64,000 nt of DNA, taken from Enterobacter sp. CC120223-11. Its GTDB lineage: Bacteria; Pseudomonadota; Gammaproteobacteria; Enterobacterales; Enterobacteriaceae. The stretch covers positions 248,001 through 312,000 of the forward strand of contig NZ_OBEF01000004.1 in assembly GCF_900215375.1 (NCBI RefSeq), in the 5' to 3' direction. A program made the position numbers and the translations under genes. Of the stretch, positions 47,115 through 60,778 are shown one piece after another; within the stretch, counting starts at the first letter, position 1; the number at the start of each line of letters is the position of its first letter. A model generated the notes under the pieces. It was not told the origin of the DNA, made no database searches, and saw nothing but the letters and a program-made list of their open reading frames with translations.

Positions 47115-48707
47115 ATGAGTTACCTTTTAGCGTTGGACGCAGGCACCGGCAGCATTCGGGCGGTGATTTTTGACCTGGCAGGTCGCCAGATTGCGGTTGG
47201 CCAGGCGGAATGGAAACACCTGAGCGTCGAGGGCGTTCCCGGCTCGATGGAGTTTGATCTGCACACCAACTGGCAGCTCGCCTGCCAGTGCATTCGCCAG
47301 GCGCTGGCCAACGCCCACCTCAGCGCCGCCGATATTCAGTCCGTCGCCTGCTGCTCGATGCGCGAAGGGATTGTGCTCTACGATCGCAACGGCGAGGCCA
47401 TCTGGGCCTGCGCTAACGTCGACGCCCGTGCCAGTCGCGAAGTGGCTGAACTCAAAGAAATTCACGATTACCACTTTGAATCAGAAGTGTATGAAGTCTC
47501 CGGCCAGACTCTGGCGCTTTCCGCCATGCCTCGCCTGCTGTGGCTGGCGCACCATCGTCCGGATATCTACCGCAACGCGGCGACTGTCACCATGATAAGC
47601 GACTGGCTGGCGGCAAAGCTCTCCGGTGAGCTGGCGGTCGATCCTTCTAACGCGGGCACTACCGGCATGCTCGATTTGTTCAGCCGCGACTGGCGGCCCG
47701 CGCTGCTGGATATGGCCGGGCTGCGGGCAGATATTCTCTCGCCGGTGAAAGAAACAGGCACGGTGCTTGGCAGCGTGACTAAAGCAGCGGCACAGCAGTG
47801 TGGCCTGCGGGCGGGCACGCCTGTCGTTATGGGCGGCGGCGACGTGCAGCTGGGCTGTCTCGGGCTTGGCGTGGTACGACCCGGCCAGACGGCAGTGCTT
47901 GGCGGGACCTTCTGGCAGCAGGTGGTGAATCTGCCGCAAGTACGCACCGACCCTGAGATGAACATTCGCGTGAACCCCCACGTCATTCCCGGCATGGTGC
48001 AGGCGGAGTCCATCAGCTTCTTCACCGGCCTGACCATGCGCTGGTTCCGCGATGCCTTCTGCGCGGAGGAAAAGCTGATTGCCGAACGCCTCGGCACAGA
48101 CACCTATGCATTGCTGGAAGAGATGGCCAGCCGCGTGCCTGCGGGCTCCCACGGCGTGATGCCGATTTTCTCCGACGCCATGCACTTCAGCCAGTGGTAC
48201 CACGCCGCGCCGTCGTTCATTAACCTCTCCATCGACCCGGAGAAATGCAACAAGGCCACGCTGTTCCGCGCGCTGGAAGAGAACGCGGCGATTGTCTCCG
48301 CCTGCAACCTGACGCAGATTTCGCAGTTCTCCGGCGTCCGGTTCGACAGCCTGGTGTTCGCCGGAGGCGGCTCGAAGGGTGCGCTGTGGAGCCAGATTTT
48401 AAGCGACGTCACTGGCCTGCCTGTGCGGGTGCCGGAAGTGAAAGAAGCAACAGCGCTCGGCTGTGCGATTGCGGCGGGCGCAGGTGCAGGGCTGTATGCC
48501 GACATGGCCAGCGCAGGCGAAAAACTGGTGAGCTGGAGTCGGGTATTCACGCCCAACCGGGAGCATCGGGAGCTCTACGACGGCATGAAGGAGAAATGGC
48601 AGAAGGTCTATGCAGACCAGCTGGGCCTTGTGGACAGCGGCCTGACAACTTCAATGTGGCAGGCTCCGGGGCTGATGCGCTCGCCCGGCCAACGCCCCTC
48701 ATCCTGA
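47115..48707 (+). CDS. lsrK: LsrK, autoinducer-2 kinase
   Basis: A 530-aa FGGY-family kinase, the same length as E. coli LsrK. The N-terminal phosphate loop reads [17 protein letters not shown]. The FGGY signature region reads [17 protein letters not shown], and the ATP-binding motif is [17 protein letters not shown]. It phosphorylates incoming AI-2, trapping it and producing the LsrR inducer. A palindromic repeat follows directly after the stop. Confidence 0.95.
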   Translation: MSYLLALDAGTGSIRAVIFDLAGRQIAVGQAEWKHLSVEGVPGSMEFDLHTNWQLACQCIRQALANAHLSAADIQSVACCSMREGIVLYDRNGEAIWACANVDARASREVAELKEIHDYHFESEVYEVSGQTLALSAMPRLLWLAHHRPDIYRNAATVTMISDWLAAKLSGELAVDPSNAGTTGMLDLFSRDWRPALLDMAGLRADILSPVKETGTVLGSVTKAAAQQCGLRAGTPVVMGGGDVQLGCLGLGVVRPGQTAVLGGTFWQQVVNLPQVRTDPEMNIRVNPHVIPGMVQAESISFFTGLTMRWFRDAFCAEEKLIAERLGTDTYALLEEMASRVPAGSHGVMPIFSDAMHFSQWYHAAPSFINLSIDPEKCNKATLFRALEENAAIVSACNLTQISQFSGVRFDSLVFAGGGSKGALWSQILSDVTGLPVRVPEVKEATALGCAIAAGAGAGLYADMASAGEKLVSWSRVFTPNREHRELYDGMKEKWQKVYADQLGLVDSGLTTSMWQAPGLMRSPGQRPSS

Positions 48708-48708
48708 C

Positions 48709-48782
48709 TTTCTCCCCAAAGTAGCGAGGGAATCATTTGCTCCCTCTCCCTTCCTGGGAGAGGGTCCTCACCTCACTCCCCC
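48709..48782. repeat. Intergenic palindromic repeat after lsrK
   Basis: A degenerate CTTTCTCCCCAAAGTAGCGAGGG half is followed by a perfect palindrome (CTCCCTCTCCC-TTCCTGG-GAGAGGG). It is the third occurrence of the GAGAGGG element in the window. The rest of the gap up to 48893 holds nothing I recognise. Confidence 0.7.
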
Positions 48783-48893
48783 AATCTTTGAATCCCATCA
48801 CAATCACCGCACTCGCCCTTTTCCCTTTTGCCCGCCGAACGCTAAATTAACAACTCATCCGACCACATAACAACAAAACTTTTACCCTAATTA

Positions 48894-51043
<2,150 letters not shown>

Positions 51044-51057
51044 CGCTTTGCTGCCTT

Positions 51058-51245
51058 TTCCCCCTCACCCCAACCCTCTCCCTCAGGGAGAGGGAGAAAA
51101 GCAGAGACCGCACTATCAGTCCCTTCTCCCTATCGAAGAGGGAGAAAAGCAGGGACCACATGACCTGTTGACCTGCTTCAAGGAAAGGCAGAAAAACAGG
51201 GACCACATGACCTGTTGGTCTGCCTCAGGGAGAAGGCGAACGCTG
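51058..51245. repeat. Palindromic repeat expanded into 47-48 bp tandem copies after fadH
   Basis: The element starts with the usual arm (CCCTCACCCCAACCCTCTCC) and its palindrome. Three related units then follow at about 51103, 51151 and 51198. The last two share AGGGACCACATGACCTGTTG exactly. The spacer family differs from that of the 35.6 kb array, but the core (GAGAGGGAG or its decayed form) is related. It lies between convergent fadH and rlmG. Confidence 0.75.
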
Positions 51246-51249
51246 AATG

Positions 51250-52386
51250 CTAACGGTTACGACCGAGCTTCACCGCTTTCAGGATCACAAACTTCTTATT
51301 GGTGGCGATAGTCGTGCAGTTGCCAAAAATCTTCTTCAGCTTGTGGTAATAATCGAGGTGACGGTTCGCCACGATCACCAGTTCCCCGTTGATTTTCAGG
51401 CAGCGGCGCGCGTGGTGGAACATCTCCCATGCCACGCCGTCGGTCAGCGCGCTTTGCTGATGGAATGGTGGGTTGCAGAGCACGGCGTTGAAGCGGAATG
51501 GCTCCACGCCTGACAGCGCGTTGTTAATCATGAACTCACAGCGGTCCAGGGCTTCCGGCATGTTCGCTTCGACGTTCATACGGCTGGAGCTGACCGCCAT
51601 TGGCGATTCATCGACGAACACGACGCTCGCCTGAGGGTTACGTTCCAGCAGCGTCAGGCCGATGACGCCGTTACCGCAGCCGAGATCGACAATTTCCCCT
51701 TCCAGATCTTTCGGCAAATGCTCCATAAAGAAGCGCGCGCCGATATCCAGCCCGGTGCGGGAGAAGACGTTGGCGTGGTTGTGGATAGTCCAGTCGGTGC
51801 CTTCCAGTTTCCAGCGCGTAATCTGCGACTCTTCCTTCAACGCCGGGGCGGTGAAAGTACAGTTGATCAGGCGCGCTTTTTTCCACGCAAGGGTCGTGGT
51901 GGTAGTGCCCAGAATTTTTGTGAACAGATCCAGCGTGGAGTTATGCACGTCGCGGGCCTTCGCGCCGCCGATAATGCGGGTTTCCGGCGTGACCACTTCG
52001 CGCAACGCGCGCAGCTGCTGTTCCAGCAATGCCAGCGTTTTCGGGATCTTAATCAGCACAACTGCCGGAGCCGCCGGGTATTCGCCGGTGCTGTCGCGGA
52101 AGGTGACGCTGTTTTCCGGGATGTCGTTGTGGCGCAGGTTTTCACGGGTCGCCAGCTCGCTTAAGTAGGAATCACCGATGCTGTATGGCTGGTGTTCCGC
52201 GAGCGCACAGGCCAGCGCGCCGAAGGTGTCGTTCAGAACGAGGACCGGGCCGGTGATGTCGGTGCCGTCCAACTGTTGCAGCAGGTATTCGTCTGCCGCT
52301 TCCCACGCCTGCAGCGGGTTAACGTCGTCCGTTTCCGGGAAACGTTTTAGTGTCAGTGAACGGAAACCGTTGTCTGATTGGCTCAT
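51250..52386 (-). CDS. rlmG: 23S rRNA m2G1835 methyltransferase RlmG
   Basis: A 378-aa protein matching E. coli RlmG throughout. An N-terminal degenerate methyltransferase-like domain precedes a C-terminal catalytic Rossmann domain. The SAM-binding motif is [18 protein letters not shown] and the catalytic motif for guanine N2 is [11 protein letters not shown] (NPPF). ATG 52386 is chosen by homology ([17 protein letters not shown]); a start at 52467 would add unrelated residues. It is divergent from ygjP. Confidence 0.96.
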   Translation of the reverse strand: MSQSDNGFRSLTLKRFPETDDVNPLQAWEAADEYLLQQLDGTDITGPVLVLNDTFGALACALAEHQPYSIGDSYLSELATRENLRHNDIPENSVTFRDSTGEYPAAPAVVLIKIPKTLALLEQQLRALREVVTPETRIIGGAKARDVHNSTLDLFTKILGTTTTTLAWKKARLINCTFTAPALKEESQITRWKLEGTDWTIHNHANVFSRTGLDIGARFFMEHLPKDLEGEIVDLGCGNGVIGLTLLERNPQASVVFVDESPMAVSSSRMNVEANMPEALDRCEFMINNALSGVEPFRFNAVLCNPPFHQQSALTDGVAWEMFHHARRCLKINGELVIVANRHLDYYHKLKKIFGNCTTIATNKKFVILKAVKLGRNR

Positions 52387-52469
52387 CGGCCCTCCTGAAT
52401 GGTAAAATTCGGTGATATCCCCTTTGGGGGGCGTGAGTATACCCTTTTTTCCCTGAATTCGAGACAAGC

Positions 52470-52970
52470 ATGAGCGAACTGACGTATTTAAGCGGTTATC
52501 CCGAGCAGCTCCTCGCCCAGGTTCGCACCCTGATTGCCGAACAGCGCCTCGGCGAAGTACTGGAGAAGCGCTATCCCAACAAGCACGACATCACTAACGA
52601 TAAGGCGCTGTGGGAATTTACGCAAAACCTGAAAAACCGCTATATGCGCAGCGCCCCACCGATCAACAAGGTAATGTTCGACAACAAAATCCACGTGCTG
52701 AAAAACGCGCTGGGCCTGCATACCGCGGTGTCGCGCGTGCAGGGCGGGAAGCTGAAGGCCAAAGCGGAAATTCGCGTCGCCACCGTGTTCCGTCAGTCGC
52801 CGGAGGCCTTTTTGCGGATGATCGTGGTGCATGAACTGGCGCACCTGAAGGAGAAAGATCACAACAAAGCCTTCTATCAGCTCTGCTGCCATATGGAGCC
52901 GCAGTACCATCAGCTGGAGTTTGATACCCGCCTCTGGCTGACGCAGATGTCGCTGCCGGGAACTGCGTGA
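52470..52970 (+). CDS. ygjP: YgjP, M48-type zinc metallopeptidase-like protein
   Basis: A 166-aa protein with a zincin motif [19 protein letters not shown] (HExxH-like HELAH plus a downstream His). It matches E. coli YgjP (167 aa) in length, order and sequence. The family (DUF45/YgjP-like) is expected to bind zinc; its physiological substrate is not known. It stands alone, divergent from rlmG. Confidence 0.92.
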   Translation: MSELTYLSGYPEQLLAQVRTLIAEQRLGEVLEKRYPNKHDITNDKALWEFTQNLKNRYMRSAPPINKVMFDNKIHVLKNALGLHTAVSRVQGGKLKAKAEIRVATVFRQSPEAFLRMIVVHELAHLKEKDHNKAFYQLCCHMEPQYHQLEFDTRLWLTQMSLPGTA

Positions 52971-53042
52971 ATCCGCACAGGTTTTGTCATCAAGCCGTGC
53001 TAAAGTGGCGAAAGGTCACTTTTACGGAGTACGTTGATTCTC

Positions 53043-54029
53043 ATGATACGTTTCGCAGTCATTGGTACCAACTGGATCACCCGCCAGTTTGTCGATGCCG
53101 CCCATGAAACCGGCAGCTATAAGTTAACCGCCGTTTATTCCCGCAGCGCCGAACAGGCCCAGGCGTTCGCCAGCGATTATATGGTGGAGCATACCTTCAC
53201 CTCCCTCGATGAAATGGCGCAAAGCGACGTCATCGACGCGGTGTATATCGCGAGCCCTAACTCCCTGCACTTCCCGCAGACGAAGCTGTTTTTGAGCCAT
53301 AAAAAGCACGTTATCTGTGAGAAGCCTTTTGTCTCCAATATTGCGCAAGCGGAAGAAGCTATCGCCATTGCGCGGGAAAACGAGGTCGTGCTGTTCGAAG
53401 CGTTCAAGACCGCCAGCCTGCCAAACTTCGTGCAGCTGCAGCAGTCTCTCGGCAAAGTCGGCAATCTGCGCAAGGCGTTTATCAACTACTGCCAATATTC
53501 GTCACGCTATCAGCGCTATCTAGACGGCGAAAACCCAAACACCTTTAACCCGGCGTTCTCCAACGGTTCGATTATGGACATCGGCTTCTACTGCCTGGCC
53601 TCCGCGGTCGCGCTGTGGGGCGAGCCGCAGAGCGTGAAAGCCACCGCCTCGCTGCTGGCAAGCGGTGTTGATGCGCACGGCGTTGTCGTGCTGGAGTACG
53701 GTGATTTCAGCGTAACGCTGCAGCACTCCAAGGTGAGCGATTCCGTTCTGCCGAGCGAAATTCAGGGCGAGGCGGGCTCGCTGGTCATCGAGAAAATCTC
53801 CGAGTGCCAGAAAGTCTCCTTCGTGCCACGCGGCGGCAAAGCGCAGGATCTCACCCAGCCGCAGCACATCAACACCATGCTGTATGAAGCAGAAGTGTTT
53901 GCGCGCCTGGTGGAAGCGAATGAGGTGAATCATCCGGGCCTCGAGGTCAGCCGCATCACCGCGAAGGTTGCGACCGAAATCCGCCGTCAGACCGGCGTGG
54001 TATTCCCGGCCGACGGCGCATCTGCGTAA
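53043..54029 (+). CDS. ygjR: YgjR, Gfo/Idh/MocA-family oxidoreductase
   Basis: A 328-aa protein, the E. coli YgjR length. The N-terminal Rossmann fold reads MIRFAVIGTNWITRQFVDAA, and the catalytic EKP motif lies in HVICEKPFVSN. The C-terminal sheet domain includes NGSIMDIGFYCLASAVALWG. It is a probable NAD(P)-dependent sugar or polyol dehydrogenase with unknown substrate. ATG 53043 is chosen by homology, although GGAG (53026-53029) is 13 nt away; an in-frame TTG at 53034 lies 4 nt from it and could be used. Confidence 0.93.
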   Translation: MIRFAVIGTNWITRQFVDAAHETGSYKLTAVYSRSAEQAQAFASDYMVEHTFTSLDEMAQSDVIDAVYIASPNSLHFPQTKLFLSHKKHVICEKPFVSNIAQAEEAIAIARENEVVLFEAFKTASLPNFVQLQQSLGKVGNLRKAFINYCQYSSRYQRYLDGENPNTFNPAFSNGSIMDIGFYCLASAVALWGEPQSVKATASLLASGVDAHGVVVLEYGDFSVTLQHSKVSDSVLPSEIQGEAGSLVIEKISECQKVSFVPRGGKAQDLTQPQHINTMLYEAEVFARLVEANEVNHPGLEVSRITAKVATEIRRQTGVVFPADGASA

Positions 54030-54088
54030 AACAATGTAAAACCCAGGTTACAGAGCATTGACCGCCTTCATGCTCTGTAATACTTTGT

Positions 54089-54279
54089 CACACGCAAAGG
54101 GGAGTAACTTGTTAGCCGGTGGATCGTCATGACGATGCGAAAGCATCCGGTCGCCGGGCAACAGGAAAGTGATGCAGCAGATCGCTTTCATGTTGTAAGT
54201 GAGACCTTGCCGAAAGGCGAGGTCCGGGCAAAAAATCCCATAACGGCTATCGTCTTTTGGACGTTAGCCGTTTTTTTTT
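54089..54279 (+). promoter_or_regulatory. yybP-ykoY manganese riboswitch / pH-responsive element in the alx leader
   Basis: The conserved yybP-ykoY strands are visible: AAAGGGGAGTAACTTGTTAG at the 5' side, and GTGAGACCTTGCCGAAAGGC leading into GAGGTCC at the 3' side. An intrinsic terminator follows (AACGGCTA...TAGCCGTT, then nine Ts, 54242-54279). Such leaders bind Mn2+, and in E. coli alx also respond to alkaline pH, changing transcription and translation of the downstream exporter. Confidence 0.9.
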
Positions 54280-54295
54280 GCTTGAGGAAGTGATT

Positions 54296-55264
54296 ATGAA
54301 TACTGTCGGCACACCGTTACTTTGGGGCGGATTTGCTGTTGTGGTCGTCATTATGTTGGCGATCGATCTGCTTTTACAGGGGCGGCGCGGCGCGCATGCG
54401 ATGACGATGAAACAGGCGGCGAGCTGGTCGTTGGTCTGGGTCACTTTATCGCTGCTGTTCAACCTCGCTTTCTGGTGGTATCTCGCTCAGACCCAGGGGC
54501 GCGCGGTGGCGGATCCGCAAGCACTGGCATTCCTCACAGGCTATCTGATTGAGAAAGCGCTGGCGGTGGATAACGTCTTCGTATGGCTGATGCTGTTCAG
54601 CTACTTTGCGGTACCGGCGGCGCTTCAGCGTCGGGTGCTGATTTACGGTGTACTGGGCGCGATTGTGCTACGTACGATCATGATCTTCACCGGAAGCTGG
54701 CTTATCTCCCAATTCGAATGGCTGCTGTACGTGTTCGGCGCGTTCCTGCTGTTTACCGGGATTAAAATGGCGCTGGCGAAGGAAGACGAAGGCGGTATCG
54801 GCGACAAGCCATTTGTGCGCTGGATCCGCAGCCACCTGCGCATGACCGATAAAATCGAAAACGAACACTTCTTCGTGCGTAAAAACGGCCTGCTGTACGC
54901 CACGCCGCTGCTGCTGGTGCTGATTCTGGTCGAACTGAGCGACGTCATTTTTGCGGTAGACAGCATTCCGGCAATCTTCGCAGTGACGACCGATCCGTTC
55001 ATCGTGCTCACGTCGAACCTGTTTGCGATCCTCGGCCTGCGCGCGATGTACTTCCTGCTGGCGGGCGTGGCTGAGCGCTTCTCCATGCTCAAGTACGGCC
55101 TGTCGGTGATCCTGGTGTTTATTGGCATCAAGATGCTGATCATCGATTTCTACCACATCCCGATCGCCATCTCCTTAAGCGTGGTGTTCGGCATTCTGGT
55201 GGTGACGTTGCTCATCAATTTGTGGGTGAACAAGCAGAACGACAGGAAAAAACTGACACAGTAA
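54296..55264 (+). CDS. alx: Alx, TerC-family manganese exporter
   Basis: A 322-aa inner-membrane protein with about nine helices. TerC-family acidic membrane motifs are present: [16 protein letters not shown] and [18 protein letters not shown]. coli Alx is linked to Mn2+ export and alkaline response. ATG 54296 has GAGG 8 nt upstream and lies 16 nt after the leader terminator; a start at 54257 would fall inside the terminator stem. Confidence 0.95.
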   Translation: MNTVGTPLLWGGFAVVVVIMLAIDLLLQGRRGAHAMTMKQAASWSLVWVTLSLLFNLAFWWYLAQTQGRAVADPQALAFLTGYLIEKALAVDNVFVWLMLFSYFAVPAALQRRVLIYGVLGAIVLRTIMIFTGSWLISQFEWLLYVFGAFLLFTGIKMALAKEDEGGIGDKPFVRWIRSHLRMTDKIENEHFFVRKNGLLYATPLLLVLILVELSDVIFAVDSIPAIFAVTTDPFIVLTSNLFAILGLRAMYFLLAGVAERFSMLKYGLSVILVFIGIKMLIIDFYHIPIAISLSVVFGILVVTLLINLWVNKQNDRKKLTQ

Positions 55265-55269
55265 TGCGT

Positions 55270-55300
55270 ACGGCCCGGGTCATCCGGGCCGTTTTATTTT
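55270..55300 (+). terminator. alx terminator
   Basis: ACGGCCCGG (55270-55278) pairs with CCGGGCCGT (55284-55292), then TTTATTTT. Confidence 0.88.
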
Positions 55301-55461
55301 GCGGTTTATGTCAAATAAATGTTGTTGATTGGTTAAAAAATAAGACTCGGACGAAATAATCAGCACTTTCCCCTTTCTCCCGCGGCGAACATCCTTATAC
55401 TCTTCCATGCAAACATTTGTTACATCCTGTAATGCAGCCACAAGAGCCGCCGGGATGGAAC

Positions 55462-55470
55462 CACAACACC
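55462..55470 (+). promoter_or_regulatory. C/A-rich site in the sstT leader, probable GcvB target
   Basis: CACAACACC lies 17 nt before the sstT ATG, next to the AAGGAAG ribosome site. It is complementary to the G/U-rich R1 region of the small RNA GcvB, which represses sstT in E. coli and Salmonella. Pairing is inferred; gcvB itself is outside the window. Confidence 0.55.
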
Positions 55471-55487
55471 ATCGAAGGAAGAATTAA

Positions 55488-56732
55488 ATGACTACGCAAC
55501 GCCCCTCAGGCCTGCTCCAGCGCATCGCTGGCGGCAGCCTTGTAAAACAAATTCTCGTTGGCCTGATTCTGGGTATTCTGCTGGCCTGGATCTCAAAGCC
55601 TGCCGCTGAGGCCGTGGGCCTGTTAGGCACACTGTTCGTTGGCGCACTGAAGGCCGTTGCCCCTGTGCTGGTGCTGATGCTGGTGATGGCCTCCATCGCT
55701 AACCACCAGCATGGACAGAAAACCAGCATTCGCCCGATCCTGTTCCTCTATCTGCTGGGTACCTTCTCCGCCGCGCTGACTGCGGTACTGTTCAGCTTTA
55801 TGTTCCCTTCCACGCTGCATCTCAGCACCGGTGCGGGCGGTATCACTCCGCCATCGGGTATCGTAGAAGTTCTGCGTGGCCTGCTGATGAGCATGGTGAG
55901 TAACCCGATCGATGCGCTGCTGAACGCTAACTACATTGGCATTCTGGTTTGGGCCGTGGGCCTGGGCTTTGCGCTGCGCCACGGTAATGAGAGCACGAAA
56001 AACCTGGTTAACGACGTCTCTGACGCCGTGACCTTTATGGTGAAAGTGGTGATCCGCTTCGCGCCGATCGGTATTTTCGGGCTGGTCTCTTCTACGCTCG
56101 CCACTACCGGGTTTGCAACGCTTTGGGGCTATGCGCATCTGCTGGCGGTCCTGGTGGGCTGTATGCTGCTGGTGGCGCTGGTGATTAACCCGATGCTGGT
56201 GTTCTGGAAAATTCGCCGCAACCCGTATCCGCTGGTGCTGATGTGCCTGCGAGAGAGCGGCGTATACGCCTTCTTCACCCGTAGCTCTGCGGCTAACATT
56301 CCGGTGAATATGGCACTCGCAGAGAAGCTGAATCTCGACCGTGATACCTATTCCGTGTCGATTCCTCTGGGGGCAACCATTAATATGGCGGGCGCGGCTA
56401 TCACCATCACCGTGCTGACCCTGGCGGCTGTCTACACGCTGGGCATTGCGGTCGATTTACCGACCGCGCTGCTGCTGAGCGTGGTGGCATCCCTCTGCGC
56501 CTGTGGCGCGTCCGGCGTGGCGGGTGGTTCGCTGCTGCTGATCCCTCTGGCCTGCAACATGTTCGGCATTCCAAATGACGTGGCAATGCAGGTGGTGGCC
56601 GTTGGCTTTATCATCGGCGTATTGCAGGATTCCTGTGAAACCGCGCTGAACTCCTCCACCGACGTGCTGTTTACCGCGGCGGCTTGTCAGGCCGAAGATG
56701 AGCGCCTGGCGAAGAACGCACTTCGCAGCTAG
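55488..56732 (+). CDS. sstT: Serine/threonine:Na+ symporter SstT
   Basis: A 414-aa member of the dicarboxylate/amino-acid:cation symporter family. Re-entrant loop motifs are visible: [20 protein letters not shown] (serine-rich HP1) and [20 protein letters not shown] (NMxG-type TM7). It imports L-serine and L-threonine with Na+. AAGGAAG lies about 7 nt before the ATG. Confidence 0.96.
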   Translation: MTTQRPSGLLQRIAGGSLVKQILVGLILGILLAWISKPAAEAVGLLGTLFVGALKAVAPVLVLMLVMASIANHQHGQKTSIRPILFLYLLGTFSAALTAVLFSFMFPSTLHLSTGAGGITPPSGIVEVLRGLLMSMVSNPIDALLNANYIGILVWAVGLGFALRHGNESTKNLVNDVSDAVTFMVKVVIRFAPIGIFGLVSSTLATTGFATLWGYAHLLAVLVGCMLLVALVINPMLVFWKIRRNPYPLVLMCLRESGVYAFFTRSSAANIPVNMALAEKLNLDRDTYSVSIPLGATINMAGAAITITVLTLAAVYTLGIAVDLPTALLLSVVASLCACGASGVAGGSLLLIPLACNMFGIPNDVAMQVVAVGFIIGVLQDSCETALNSSTDVLFTAAACQAEDERLAKNALRS

Positions 56733-56738
56733 TGCCCG

Positions 56739-56769
56739 GCCCTTGCGCTAGCTGGCGGAAGGGCTTTCT
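56739..56769 (+). terminator. Probable sstT terminator overlapping the ygjV 3' end
   Basis: GCCCTTGCGC pairs imperfectly with GGCGGAAGGGC, then TTTCTT. It is the only hairpin between the two convergent stop codons. Confidence 0.5.
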
Positions 56770-57302
56770 TCCTTAAGCGCGGTTTCGGCCTGAAACGGAT
56801 CGATGCCGCGCTTTTGCATCCGCCAGAAGCGCAGGATGTTCAGCCCGTTCATCACCAGGAAGCTGCCTTCAATCAGCGTGCCGCCAATCGACCCCAGCCA
56901 GAAGTTGTGGACAACCCAGCAAGCCGTTGAGCACCAGATGATGCAGCGCATCGTCAATCCTTTGCAGCGAAACAGCGCCCAGGTGCTGACCAGCGTGCTC
57001 GCCACCGGCAGTAATTCCATCGGATGATGAAACTTCGCCAGCCCAATGCCCCCGGTCAACAGCATGAAAATCGCCATCACCCACAGGCTGCGGGTGCGCA
57101 GGGTAATCAGCGTACGGACGGCGTTAAGCATGGCGCTGGAGCCTGCGGGAAACGCGCCCATCAGAAAGAAATGCACGCCGATGATGGCGCTGTAGACGGA
57201 AAGCTGCTTTTTGAAACGCCGCTCGTCGCGGTTGATAAACGTCGTGATACCCACCAGGAAGGCGATGACGCCGACGCCCTGGGCAAGCCAATACGCGGTC
57301 AT
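56748..57302 (-). CDS. ygjV: YgjV, small polytopic membrane protein
   Basis: A 184-aa protein with about five or six hydrophobic segments (LAQGVGVIAFLVGITTFI at the start, then paired helices). It matches the YgjV family found between sstT and uxaA in E. coli. The function is not established. It converges with sstT. Confidence 0.9.
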   Translation of the reverse strand: MTAYWLAQGVGVIAFLVGITTFINRDERRFKKQLSVYSAIIGVHFFLMGAFPAGSSAMLNAVRTLITLRTRSLWVMAIFMLLTGGIGLAKFHHPMELLPVASTLVSTWALFRCKGLTMRCIIWCSTACWVVHNFWLGSIGGTLIEGSFLVMNGLNILRFWRMQKRGIDPFQAETALKEESPSAS

Positions 57303-57323
57303 GGAAAATCCTTTGGATGACGC

Positions 57324-57363
57324 AAAAAAAGAAACGGCGCTTCAGAATATGAAACGCCGTTTT
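57324..57363 (-). terminator. uxaCA terminator
   Basis: On the minus strand AAACGGCGTTTC pairs with GAAGCGCCGTTT, then CTTTTTTT. Confidence 0.85.
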
Positions 57364-57376
57364 AGCTTATCGGGGA

Positions 57377-58864
57377 TCAGAGCGTGACGCCAGACTTAAA
57401 GATCGCCAGCTCGCGGAAATCATTCTTTTCATTACAGGTCTGCTTGCCGTTGGCAAACTCAACGATGGTATCGACGAACTCCGTCAGCAGCTCCGGCATC
57501 GCTTTGCCGTGAATTAACTGCCCGGCATCGAAGTCGATCCAGTGCTTTTTCTTCGCCGCCAACTCGCTGTTGGTGGCGATTTTCACCGTCGGCACAAAGC
57601 CACCGTACGGCGTGCCTCGCCCAGTGCTGAACAGCACCATATGACAGCCTGCGCCTGCGAGCGCGCTGGTAGCCACCGCATCGTTGCCTGGCGCACTCAG
57701 CAAATTCAGGCCGTGAGTTTTCAGACGCTCGCCGTAGCGCAGGACGTCAACCACCTGGCTGGAACCCGCTTTCTGTGTGCAGCCCAGAGATTTCTCTTCA
57801 AGGGTGGTGATCCCGCCCGCCTTGTTGCCCGGCGACGGGTTCTCGTAAATCGGCTGATTGTGCGCGATGAAATACTGTTTGAAGTCGTTGACCATCGTGA
57901 CGGTCTTTTCAAACGTCGCTTCGTCGCGGCAGTGACTCATCAGGATCTGCTCGGCGCCGAACATCTCCGGCACTTCGGTCAGAACGGTTGTACCGCCGTT
58001 GCCAATCACGTAGTCAGAGAAGCGACCGAGCATCGGGTTGGCGGTGATGCCGGACAGGCCATCAGAGCCCCCGCATTCAAGGCCAAACTTCAGCTCGCTC
58101 AGCTTGCCTGGCTCGCGCTTGTCGTGGCGCATCACTTCATAAAGCTGATGCAGCTGCTCAAGGCCCGCTTCCACTTCATCATCCTGCTTCTGGCAGATCA
58201 TGAAATGCACACGGTCAGCGTCAAACTCGCCCAGCGTTTCGCGGAACGCATCGACCTGGTTGTTTTCACAGCCAAGGCCAATCACCAGCACCGCCCCGGC
58301 GTTCGGGTGGCGCACCATGTTCTGCAACATGGTGCGGGTGTTGATGTGATCGTCACCAAGCTGCGAACAACCGTAGGTGTGGCTGAACAGGAACACGCCG
58401 TCGGTGCCTTCCGCGTCGTTCGACTCTTTCAGAAAACGGTTCTGAATTTGACGCGCGATGCCGTTCACGCAGCCAACGGTCGGCAGGATCCACAGCTCGT
58501 TGCGGACGCCCACTTCACCATTTGCCCGGCGATAGATCTGCACGTCACGATCGCCCGCCTGAGCGAGTTCGTCGTGCAGTTCCGGCTGATAGCTGTACTC
58601 GTCCAAATCGCTAAGATTGGTTCGTGTGTTGTGGGAATGGATATGTTCCCCAGGCGCAATATCCGTCAGCGCATGACCAATAGGCAGTCCATATTTGATG
58701 ACGTTTTCACCCTTCGCGATGGCGTGCAGGGCAAATTTATGCCCGCGCACAACGTCGGCCAGCAGGCGCACCGTCTGACCTTCCACGGTCACTTCCTGTC
58801 CCGCCGCGATATCCGCCAGCGCGACGACCACGTTATCCAGCGAATGGATTTTGATGTATTGCAT
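57377..58864 (-). CDS. uxaA: Altronate dehydratase
   Basis: A 495-aa enzyme, the E. coli UxaA length. An N-terminal SAF-like domain (about 1-90) precedes the catalytic domain with FSHTYGCSQLGDDHINTRTM, LVIGLGCENNQVDAFRE, LKFGLECGGSDGLSGITANP and LLSAPGNDAVATSALAGAG. It dehydrates D-altronate to 2-keto-3-deoxygluconate in galacturonate catabolism and is iron-dependent. ATG 58864 has AAGG 9 nt upstream. It lies 33 nt after uxaC in the uxaCA operon. Confidence 0.96.
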   Translation of the reverse strand: MQYIKIHSLDNVVVALADIAAGQEVTVEGQTVRLLADVVRGHKFALHAIAKGENVIKYGLPIGHALTDIAPGEHIHSHNTRTNLSDLDEYSYQPELHDELAQAGDRDVQIYRRANGEVGVRNELWILPTVGCVNGIARQIQNRFLKESNDAEGTDGVFLFSHTYGCSQLGDDHINTRTMLQNMVRHPNAGAVLVIGLGCENNQVDAFRETLGEFDADRVHFMICQKQDDEVEAGLEQLHQLYEVMRHDKREPGKLSELKFGLECGGSDGLSGITANPMLGRFSDYVIGNGGTTVLTEVPEMFGAEQILMSHCRDEATFEKTVTMVNDFKQYFIAHNQPIYENPSPGNKAGGITTLEEKSLGCTQKAGSSQVVDVLRYGERLKTHGLNLLSAPGNDAVATSALAGAGCHMVLFSTGRGTPYGGFVPTVKIATNSELAAKKKHWIDFDAGQLIHGKAMPELLTEFVDTIVEFANGKQTCNEKNDFRELAIFKSGVTL

Positions 58865-58897
58865 ATCAACCAACCTTAATGCCGATGCGGTAGCGAA

Positions 58898-60778
<1,881 letters not shown>

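Noticed and set aside
57542..58879. 445-codon plus-strand frame opposite uxaA
   Set aside because: It is antisense to a full-length altronate dehydratase and has no ribosome site or domain of its own.
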